Program-made: the position numbers and the translations under genes | Part shown: positions 1-5,169 of the stretch, in pieces | Layout: every line of letters starts with the position of its first letter | How positions within the stretch are numbered: the first letter of the stretch is position 1 | The notes under the pieces: generated by a model | The model's database searches: none | What the model was told of the DNA's origin: nothing | What the model saw: only the letters and a program-made list of their open reading frames with translations | From: an uncultured Collinsella sp. | GTDB lineage: Bacteria; Actinomycetota; Coriobacteriia; Coriobacteriales; Coriobacteriaceae | Direction of reading: 5' to 3' | DNA length: 7,109 bases | NCBI GenBank assembly: GCA_902495985.1 | Contig: CABUZF010000052.1 | Coordinates: 1 to 7,109, forward strand

Positions 1-1106
1 GCCGCCATCTCGGGAATGTCGGAGCGGCGAATGCCCGAGACATATTTGGGGATTCCCAGGATCTCGTTCATGCGGTCGACCCAATCGATAAAGGCCTCGG
101 CCGCAAGACTATCCTCCGCGGTAGCCGGCGCAATGCCCGCCATGCGAGCAAGATCGGCAAGCTTGGGGGCGGCGGCGTCACCATAAGCGCGAAGCATGTG
201 CGGCAGGATGATCGCGTTGGCCAAACCGTGCGGAATTCCGTATCGGCCGCCCAGACTGTGCGCGATGGCATGCACATATCCGACATAGGAGCGGGTAAAC
301 GCAACGCCCGCCTTATACGCCGCCGAAAGCATATTGCGACGAGCGCGCATGTCGTCACCATGCTCATAGGCCTCGAGCAAATTGTCGTGGATAAGCTGCA
401 CCGCCTGTCGCGCCATCTTGCGCGTATAGGGCGTGGTGCTTCGCCCGATAAAGGCCTCAACGGCATGCGTCAGGGCGTCCATGCCCGTCTGCCCCGTAAT
501 GGAAGCGGGCAAGCCGCACGTAAACTCGGGGTCGTGGACTGCAAAACGCGGGATGAGCACAAAGTCGTTAATGGGGTATTTGTAGTGCGTCCCGTCATCG
601 GTAATTACCGCCGCAAGCGTGACTTCGCTTCCCGTACCGGCGGTAGTGGGAACGGCGATGAGCAGCGGCAGGCGACGATGAATCCGCAGCAGGCCGCGCA
701 TCTTGTTGATGGGCTTGTTTGGCTGCGCAATGCGTGCGCCCACGCCCTTGGCACAGTCCATGGCCGAGCCACCGCCAAAGCCGATAATGGCCTGGCAGGC
801 GCTCTCTCGATACAGGGACGCCGCTTCTTCCACGTTTGAAACCGTGGGGTTTGCACGCGTTTCGGCATAGACCGTAACGCCAATCCCCCTGCATGCGAGC
901 GCCGTCTCGAGCGGTGCCGTGAGCCCCAGACGGGCAATGCCGGGATCCGTCACGATAAGGACCTTCTGGATCGAGCGCTTTTGAAGCACCGCGGGCACAT
1001 CCTCGGCATGCTCTAAAATGCGCGGCTCGGTATAGGGCAGGATCGGCAATGCAATGCGAAAAACCGTCTGATATGTTCGGCACCAGGCACGACGGGCTAG
1101 ATGCAT
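1..1106 (-). CDS. Iron-containing alcohol dehydrogenase, C-terminus cut by window edge
   Basis: This is a family III (iron-dependent) NAD(P)-linked alcohol dehydrogenase, a cytosolic enzyme that interconverts aldehydes or ketones and alcohols, usually for fermentative redox balance. The frame is open from the ATG at 1104-1106 to the left edge, giving 368 residues; family members run about 380-400, so only the extreme C-terminus is missing. The nucleotide-binding motif GGGSAMD is at residues 111-117 and PTTAGTGSE at 153-161. The four metal ligands of the family line up as D210 and H214 (in MDALTHAVEAF), H279 (VHAIAH) and H293 (IPHGLAN), with spacings like those of E. coli FucO. The start is set by AAGGAG at 1115-1120 (read on the minus strand), 8 bases upstream. 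The N-terminal LPYTEP segment resembles butanol-dehydrogenase-like members, but the substrate cannot be told. It is divergent from the rubrerythrin gene, with a palindrome just behind its ribosome binding site. Confidence 0.94.
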   Translation of the reverse strand, partial: MHLARRAWCRTYQTVFRIALPILPYTEPRILEHAEDVPAVLQKRSIQKVLIVTDPGIARLGLTAPLETALACRGIGVTVYAETRANPTVSNVEEAASLYRESACQAIIGFGGGSAMDCAKGVGARIAQPNKPINKMRGLLRIHRRLPLLIAVPTTAGTGSEVTLAAVITDDGTHYKYPINDFVLIPRFAVHDPEFTCGLPASITGQTGMDALTHAVEAFIGRSTTPYTRKMARQAVQLIHDNLLEAYEHGDDMRARRNMLSAAYKAGVAFTRSYVGYVHAIAHSLGGRYGIPHGLANAIILPHMLRAYGDAAAPKLADLARMAGIAPATAEDSLAAEAFIDWVDRMNEILGIPKYVSGIRRSDIPEMA

Positions 1107-1124
1107 AAAGGAAACTCCTTCATT

Positions 1125-1140
1125 TGTTGATAGGTCAACA
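1125..1140. promoter_or_regulatory. Palindrome, candidate operator of the alcohol dehydrogenase gene
   Basis: TGTTGA-TAGG-TCAACA is a perfect 6-bp inverted repeat lying directly behind the Shine-Dalgarno sequence of the dehydrogenase. TCAACAT recurs at 1199-1205, within TTAATCAATCAACAT. A symmetric site here could bind a dimeric repressor of the minus-strand gene. No convincing -35/-10 pair for that gene is visible; TACAAT (minus strand, near 1155-1160) is the only -10-like hexamer. The operator role is inferred. Confidence 0.35.
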
Positions 1141-1250
1141 TTTGCTCGACCGATTGTACTCAGCGGCGGTCAAAGACGGCCTGCCAATCGTTAATCAATC
1201 AACATCTTCATATCTCAAAATTGTTTTATTAAAAATCATTCCTAATAGGC

Positions 1251-1278
1251 TTCACATTTGGTTGCATTTATGGATAAT
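1251..1278 (+). promoter_or_regulatory. Putative sigma-A-type promoter of rubrerythrin
   Basis: TTCACA (1251-1256, five of six bases of TTGACA) and GATAAT (1273-1278, five of six of TATAAT) are separated by 16 bases. The surroundings (1205-1278) are AT-rich, unlike the coding DNA. Transcription would start near 1285, leaving a leader of about 78 nt before the rubrerythrin start codon. Confidence 0.55.
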
Positions 1279-1296
1279 AGGACTCGTCAAGACGCA

Positions 1297-1358
1297 CGTC
1301 CGGAGAGGGCCCTTACGGGACCGGACGAGCGCACAATCGCCATCGATCGAAAGGATCG
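1297..1358 (+). promoter_or_regulatory. Structured 5' leader of rubrerythrin
   Basis: CGTCCGG (1297-1303) and CCGGACG (1321-1327) can form a 7-bp stem enclosing a smaller CCC/GGG pairing. CTCGTC (1283-1288) could instead pair with GACGAG (1324-1329), so two folds compete for the same bases. A second small hairpin, CGATC (1344-1348) and GATCG (1354-1358), places the ribosome binding site AAAGGA (1350-1355) in its loop and stem. These structures could stabilise the transcript or control translation; a regulatory role is inferred only. Confidence 0.35.
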
Positions 1359-1362
1359 AATC

Positions 1363-1923
1363 ATGAAGTTTGTTTGCCCCGTTTGCGGTTATGTGGAAGA
1401 GTTCGACGGCGACCAGCTGCCCGAGGATTTTAAGTGCCCCCAGTGCGGCGTTCCCGGTTCTCGTTTCCTGAAGCAGGAGGAGGGCCAGCTCGAGTGGGCC
1501 GCCGAGCACGTCGTTGGTGTCGCCAAGATGGAGGGCGTCTCCGAGGACATCGTTGCCGACCTGCGCGCCAACTTTGAGGGCGAGTGCTCCGAGGTCGGTA
1601 TGTACCTGGCCATGGCTCGCGTCGCTCATCGCGAGGGCTATCCCGAGATCGGCCTGTACTGGGAGAAGGCTGCCCACGAGGAGGCCGAGCATGCCGCCAA
1701 GTTCGCCGAGCTCCTGGGCGAGGTCGTGACCGACTCCACCAAGAAGAACCTCGAGATGCGCGTTGAGGCCGAGAACGGCGCCACCGCCGGCAAGACCGAT
1801 CTTGCCAAGCGCGCCAAGGCCGCCGGCCTCGATGCCATCCACGACACCGTGCACGAGATGGCTCGCGACGAGGCCCGCCACGGCAAGGCTTTCGCCGGTC
1901 TGCTCAAGCGCTACTTTGGCTAA
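1363..1923 (+). CDS. rbr: Reverse rubrerythrin (N-terminal rubredoxin, C-terminal diiron domain)
   Basis: This is a cytosolic non-haem iron peroxidase of 186 residues that reduces hydrogen peroxide (and, in clostridial relatives, oxygen) with electrons from NADH via redox partners, protecting anaerobes from oxidative stress. The N-terminal rubredoxin domain shows CPVCGY (C5, C8) and CPQCG (C25, C28), which bind one iron. The four-helix diiron domain follows from about residue 45, with likely ligands E74 (NFEGE), E107 and H110 (EEAEH), E137 (EAEN), E170 and H173 (DEARH). Classical rubrerythrins carry rubredoxin at the C-terminus, so this is the reverse type; the text, including ANFEGECSEVGMYLAMAR and DAIHDTVHEM, closely resembles what I recall of clostridial reverse rubrerythrin. 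The ATG at 1363 has AAAGGA at 1350-1355, 7 bases upstream. A TTG start at 1258 would add 35 residues without family support and would begin upstream of the predicted promoter. The gene appears monocistronic, between its own promoter and terminator. Confidence 0.96.
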   Translation: MKFVCPVCGYVEEFDGDQLPEDFKCPQCGVPGSRFLKQEEGQLEWAAEHVVGVAKMEGVSEDIVADLRANFEGECSEVGMYLAMARVAHREGYPEIGLYWEKAAHEEAEHAAKFAELLGEVVTDSTKKNLEMRVEAENGATAGKTDLAKRAKAAGLDAIHDTVHEMARDEARHGKAFAGLLKRYFG

Positions 1924-1957
1924 GCCAACCGCCTGAGACATAACCTCAAGCTCGATG

Positions 1958-1988
1958 AGGCCCGGACCGTATTGGTTCGGGCCTTTTT
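1958..1988 (+). terminator. Rho-independent terminator after rubrerythrin
   Basis: AGGCCCGGACC (1958-1968) pairs with GGTTCGGGCCT (1974-1984) as an 11-bp stem with one G-U pair and a 5-nt loop. A run of five T follows at 1984-1988. It starts 34 bases after the rubrerythrin stop codon, so the gene is probably transcribed alone. Confidence 0.92.
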
Positions 1989-2055
1989 CGTGCCTCACGA
2001 ACTTGTTAACGCCCTGAAATAGGACCGTCTTCGGCATCGGCTTCTCGTCAAAACT

Positions 2056-2174
2056 AAGTGAGTAGACTTTTTGGAACTTGCCGAGCAGACCATCCATATC
2101 ACTTTATAAAGCCGCAGGTAAATGCCTTGTTGCAAAACGACCTAGTCGCCAAAGTGACAAAAGTCTACTCACTT
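2056..2174 (-). repeat. 119-bp element with 16-bp terminal inverted repeats, copy 1
   Basis: The left end AAGTGAGTAGACTTTT (2056-2071) is the perfect reverse complement of the right end (2159-2174). In this copy the match extends by two more bases on each side, giving 18-bp ends at 2054-2071 and 2159-2176. A second copy lies at 3475-3593 in the same orientation and with identical length. Aligned over 121 bases I count 23 substitutions and no gaps (about 81% identity), and the terminal arms are unchanged. Best-conserved internal blocks are CTTTGGCGAC, TTTACCTGCGG and CTGCTCGG (minus strand). No clear target duplication flanks it. No open frame is shared intact by both copies, so it is probably non-coding: a miniature inverted-repeat element or a transcript-end structure. 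Confidence 0.85.
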
Positions 2175-3292
2175 AGATTCGCAGCCGTCCACGATCGAGC
2201 CATTTTGTGTCTAACGGGCATCTTTCCGTCGATTACTCCCAATTTTGTCCAGTCAATGAATAGTTCAGACCGGAGTAATATCTCAGCCCTTTGCTCATCC
2301 GAGCTTTTATCACGATATTCAGCATCGAGCATCCTGCATATGGCCTTAACGATCGCGCGGAATCTATCCTCATCCGATATCTGTCTGTGTGTCAGGAGAA
2401 GCACATCGTAGCCCATGGCCTGAAGGGCCGTCATGCGGTCAGCGTCACGCAAGCCATCCCCTGCGCGTCCGTGCGAGGCCTTTCCCTGACATTCAATGGC
2501 CACCTGTCGCCTACCGTCCGGTGAAGAAAGAAGTAGGTCGATATATATACGGGACTTTCCCACAATCGCTCGAGCACTTGTGCCTAGCATCACTTCAACA
2601 TTAAGCTCTATGTCGCAAAAACCTTCGCCTCCCAGGGATCGCGGCAGTGCAAGTAGCAAATACGCCTCGACCTCAAAAGGCGACGCGGCACCCAATGGAA
2701 CGAGTTGCGATACCGCCATAAATCTATTGCCGTAACGCATCCCGCAAACATCTGAACAAAAACGGTCAAGGTCTCCGCCCAAAACCAAAGCGTCTCGACG
2801 CCATAAATTTGAGGCGGTGCCGTCCTCGGACGGGCAGCGCACCCAACCGAACGTTGTCGAAATCGCGCCCGAATCAATTGCACGCGAAAGCTCCGCCTCA
2901 AGTGCCGCCGGCAGAGCGCACACCGCAAACAAGCCACACATCTCCGCCAATACCAAAAGAAGCTGAAGATCCGTCAGATGCCGCGACATGATGAATGCCG
3001 TCAGCAGAGGAGACGTAACCAAAAACCCATGCTCCGTTTCCAGCACGGATTCCCTGGGGAGCTCACCAAGAAACAGCCGCTGCCTAATGCTGGCAGGACA
3101 AGTCCGTTTGTTTCTCGTCCGAACCAATGTATACAACGGAAAGCCGAACACAACCGCAGCCGTCGGGTTACGGGCGAGGTCATATCGCTGCCGGTCTTCT
3201 TCCGGCCGTGGAAGCGGCGGACACAAAGCGCGGACTTGAGGAGGCAAACGCCAGTACCTAAAAGCCGATATGTCACAAAGTAGATCCTTCAT
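2165..3292 (-). CDS. Uncharacterised protein with nuclease-like C-terminal domain
   Basis: I do not recognise a named gene. The 375-residue protein has a first half (about residues 38-105 of the 377-residue GTG-start form, used here for numbering) with ARNPTAAVVFGFPLYTL and FLVTSPLLTAFIM, a layout that resembles AbiEi-type antitoxin proteins. The C-terminal part looks like a small PD-(D/E)XK or DUF559/Vsr-type domain: SPFEVEAYL (205-213), IYIDLLL (251-257), ECQGK (269-273), then DADRMTALQAMGYDVLLLT (285-303). D254, E269, Q271 and K273 would be the active-site set. No signal peptide or membrane segment is evident. The start is uncertain: ATG at 3292 and GTG at 3298 both lack a Shine-Dalgarno sequence, and an in-frame stop lies just upstream. 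The last residues LSE and the TAG stop lie inside repeat copy 1, and copy 2 lies upstream of the gene. Codon use is less C-ending than in rubrerythrin or pdxS, which suggests transfer or weak expression. A defence or toxin-antitoxin role is speculative. Confidence 0.75.
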   Translation of the reverse strand: MKDLLCDISAFRYWRLPPQVRALCPPLPRPEEDRQRYDLARNPTAAVVFGFPLYTLVRTRNKRTCPASIRQRLFLGELPRESVLETEHGFLVTSPLLTAFIMSRHLTDLQLLLVLAEMCGLFAVCALPAALEAELSRAIDSGAISTTFGWVRCPSEDGTASNLWRRDALVLGGDLDRFCSDVCGMRYGNRFMAVSQLVPLGAASPFEVEAYLLLALPRSLGGEGFCDIELNVEVMLGTSARAIVGKSRIYIDLLLSSPDGRRQVAIECQGKASHGRAGDGLRDADRMTALQAMGYDVLLLTHRQISDEDRFRAIVKAICRMLDAEYRDKSSDEQRAEILLRSELFIDWTKLGVIDGKMPVRHKMARSWTAANLSE

Positions 3293-3349
3293 AGGCACAG
3301 GAAAACACGAATTTCAACCCAGTCAGTCACGCATTGGCGCGAACGCACC

Positions 3350-3450
3350 AAAAATGGCACCGAACGGACTGCTAAGTTTTCAACAGCCCTCCCCAACTGA
3401 CCAAAAGCTTGCCGAGAGCTGGACGAAGCACTGTTGAAAACCCCATTTTT
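3350..3450. repeat. Nested inverted repeats upstream of the uncharacterised gene
   Basis: GTTTTCAACAG (3376-3386) is an exact reverse complement of CTGTTGAAAAC (3431-3441), 44 bases apart. Outside it AAAAATGG (3350-3357) matches CCATTTTT (3443-3450), also exactly. Together they could fold the non-coding 176 bases (3299-3474) between the unknown gene and repeat copy 2 into one long stem with an asymmetric bulge. The sequence could be a leader structure of the minus-strand gene or a second, unrelated palindromic element. No convincing promoter is seen in it. Confidence 0.6.
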
Positions 3451-3474
3451 TCTCATGCAGAAGCTTTGCGCGGC

Positions 3475-3593
3475 AAGTGAGTAGACTTTTTTGAACATCC
3501 CGAGCAGGCCGGTCATCCTGCTTTTCAAAACCGCAGGTAAATAGCTTGCTACAAAACTGCCTGGTCGCCAAAGTGCTAAAAGTCTACTCACTT
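3475..3593 (-). repeat. 119-bp element with 16-bp terminal inverted repeats, copy 2
   Basis: The arms are AAGTGAGTAGACTTTT (3475-3490) and its perfect complement (3578-3593). Length and orientation are as in the copy at 2056-2174; differences are single-base substitutions concentrated in the middle (GAAAAGCAGGATGACC region on the minus strand), while both arms are identical. On the right end the shared sequence runs two bases further (AG at 3594-3595). The TGA stop of the PdxR gene (3588-3590) lies inside the right arm. Flanking bases show no obvious target-site duplication. Confidence 0.85.
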
Positions 3594-5024
3594 AGGTTGC
3601 AGAGTGCCCCCCATTAGCTGCAATTCCAAGGTTGTTAGTACTTTTGGACTCAGATCGTCATACTGAACAAGAATTTGAGTTGTGTTTTCAGGGACAGATG
3701 CGCCATCGGCACACCAAAAACAGTCACCGATATCGATAAAAGGGATGCTCGAGCGCGTGAGGGCCCGTGCAAAAGTGCTTCCGCCCGTTCTACGCTCCGC
3801 AACCACGATACAGTAAAGGCCCGCGTCTGCATGCTCGATCGAGACTTCCCCTGCCGGAAATGCCTTCCGTACAAGCGCCACTAGGCCATCACGCGCCTCG
3901 CGGGCACGAACGCGCACGCGGTTCACATGACGCTCGTAATCACCCGATTCCAGCAAGCGAGCCAATGCAACTTGATCTATGGAGCTAACCGACGAGGCGT
4001 AAAAACCAAGGTCGCGCCTAAACCGCTCCATCAGCTCGTCGGGCAACACCATGTACGCTAGGCGCAACGCCGAAGACAGGCTCTTCGAAAACGTGTTGGT
4101 GTATATAACCGACTGGGCGGCATCGATCGACGCGAGCGCGGGAATCGGCTTCCCGGCAAGGCGAAACTCACAATCAAAGTCATCTTCGATGAGATACCGA
4201 CCTGGTCGCTCGGCGGCCCAGCTTAGAAGCGCATAGCGACGCGCAATGCTCGTCACAAGGCCGGTCGGATACTGATGGGACGGCATCAGGTGAAGGACAT
4301 CGGTCCCGCTTTTCTGCAGAGTGCTCAAGTCCACGCCCTCATCATCCAACGGGATATGTCGAACTTTGCAGCCCATAGCCTGATAGATACGCGTCAGACG
4401 CAAATAGCCCGGATCCTCAACCGCATACACCTTGTCCGCGCCAAGCAACTGAACCAACATGGTATCGAGCAGCTGGGCGCCCGCACCGATAACGATGTTG
4501 TTGGGGTCGACATTCATACCCCTTGTCCCGTGCAGATGGTGAGCAATTGCGCGTCGCAGCCGAGCAGTGCCCTGCGCCGGTGCGGGCGAAAAGATTTCGC
4601 GCTCGTCTTCGGATGCCAGCGTCGCCCGTAGCGCGCTTTGCCAAAGCCGCGCCGCCTCCAAAGCAGAAGGAGAAAGCGCATCGAATCGCTCGACCTGTCC
4701 GTTGACATCATGCACGCTGGGGCCCACAGAGACGGCATCTCGGTCGATGCCCTCCGCAGCCGAAGCCAAAACCGGTGCATCCGGAAGCTCGCAAGCGTAG
4801 TAGCCACGACGTGGTATTGAGCAAATATAGCCCTCAGCGAGTAACTGGCTATATGCATTCTCGATGGTAATAACACTGATTCCCAGATGACTGGCAAAGG
4901 CGCGCTTAGACGGCAAATGCTCCCCCGCCACAATGCGTCCAGCTACGATATCATCTCGAATTTGCTGGTAAACATACTCATAGAGCGATGCTTCGCCGCG
5001 TTTTTCCAAATTGTAGTCAAGCAT
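3588..5024 (-). CDS. pdxR: PdxR-type MocR transcriptional regulator
   Basis: This is a 478-residue MocR-family regulator: a GntR-type winged helix fused to a class I aminotransferase-like domain that binds pyridoxal 5'-phosphate and uses it as a signal. The DNA-binding part is at residues 14-75 (LYEYVYQQIRDDI, LPSKRAFASHLGISVITIEN, LLAEGY). The aminotransferase-like part shows VEDPGYLRL (202-210), a HQYPTG motif (250-255), EDDFDCEFR (280-288) and the PLP lysine K314 in NTFSKSL. In PdxR proteins the regulator activates pdxST when PLP is low and often represses itself. The divergent placement next to pdxS supports the name. I chose the ATG at 5022-5024 because AGGTGA (minus strand, 5032-5037) lies 7 bases upstream and the protein then begins MLDYNLEKRG as in relatives; an ATG at 5057 would add 11 residues without a ribosome binding site. 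The stop codon lies within repeat copy 2. Confidence 0.92.
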   Translation of the reverse strand: MLDYNLEKRGEASLYEYVYQQIRDDIVAGRIVAGEHLPSKRAFASHLGISVITIENAYSQLLAEGYICSIPRRGYYACELPDAPVLASAAEGIDRDAVSVGPSVHDVNGQVERFDALSPSALEAARLWQSALRATLASEDEREIFSPAPAQGTARLRRAIAHHLHGTRGMNVDPNNIVIGAGAQLLDTMLVQLLGADKVYAVEDPGYLRLTRIYQAMGCKVRHIPLDDEGVDLSTLQKSGTDVLHLMPSHQYPTGLVTSIARRYALLSWAAERPGRYLIEDDFDCEFRLAGKPIPALASIDAAQSVIYTNTFSKSLSSALRLAYMVLPDELMERFRRDLGFYASSVSSIDQVALARLLESGDYERHVNRVRVRAREARDGLVALVRKAFPAGEVSIEHADAGLYCIVVAERRTGGSTFARALTRSSIPFIDIGDCFWCADGASVPENTTQILVQYDDLSPKVLTTLELQLMGGTLQPK

Positions 5025-5035
5025 GAGCCTATCAC

Positions 5036-5077
5036 CTGACCTTATTAAGTCATTCAATCTGGTATTAGTCTGACCTT
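5036..5077. promoter_or_regulatory. Direct repeats, candidate PdxR binding sites
   Basis: CTGACCTT occurs at 5036-5043 and again at 5070-5077, 34 bases apart (about three helical turns). Each is followed by a T/A-rich tail (ATTAA and GTAAT). The second copy touches the putative -35 of pdxS; the first overlaps the ribosome binding site of pdxR by two bases. MocR regulators, including characterised PdxR proteins, are known to use direct repeats, so these are plausible sites for pdxS activation and self-repression. Assignment is by position and pattern only. Confidence 0.5.
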
Positions 5078-5104
5078 GTAATTATCTCGAAAACTGAGTA
5101 TTTT
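5076..5104 (+). promoter_or_regulatory. Putative promoter of pdxST
   Basis: TTGTAA (5076-5081) and TATTTT (5099-5104) are spaced by 17 bases, with four of six consensus matches each. A weak core promoter with an adjacent CTGACCTT element fits activator-dependent expression. The expected start is near 5111, about 59 bases before the pdxS ATG. Confidence 0.45.
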
Positions 5105-5114
5105 GTCATACCCA

Positions 5115-5165
5115 GCTCCCCGATAGGATGTTCCGTCAAGCAATGCACATGCCAACCAAGGGAGC
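5115..5165 (+). promoter_or_regulatory. Possible ribosome-binding-site sequestering pair in pdxS leader
   Basis: GCTCCC (5115-5120), close to the predicted 5' end of the pdxS transcript, is complementary to GGGAGC (5160-5165), which contains most of the Shine-Dalgarno sequence AAGGGAG. Pairing would close a 39-nt loop and hide the ribosome binding site. Six base pairs over this distance could arise by chance. Confidence 0.2.
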
Positions 5166-5169
5166 AACC

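Noticed and set aside
198..839. 213-residue plus-strand frame opposite the alcohol dehydrogenase
   Set aside because: The minus strand carries clear dehydrogenase motifs and a good ribosome binding site; this frame has neither.
1252..2097. 281-residue open frame on the minus strand opposite rubrerythrin
   Set aside because: It is the mirror of a C-ending-codon gene, with low-complexity Leu/Gly/Ala composition, crosses the terminator and starts inside repeat copy 1.
3289..3591. 100-residue minus-strand frame spanning repeat copy 2 and ending at the start of the unknown gene
   Set aside because: It shares MxGLLGxFxKVYSL with copy 1, but only because the repeat is shared; downstream sequence is unrelated and there is no ribosome binding site.
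2056..3593. CRISPR-like array
   Set aside because: Only two copies of a long imperfect repeat are present, over 1.4 kb apart, with a gene between them and no cas genes.
2054..3595. Classical composite transposon
   Set aside because: There is no transposase in the window, no visible target duplication, and the 119-bp ends are too short to encode one.
5128..5169. Longer PdxS start at the ATG at 5128
   Set aside because: There is no spaced ribosome binding site, the extra residues lie in leader DNA, and the ATG at 5170 has AAGGGAG at good distance and matches the family length.
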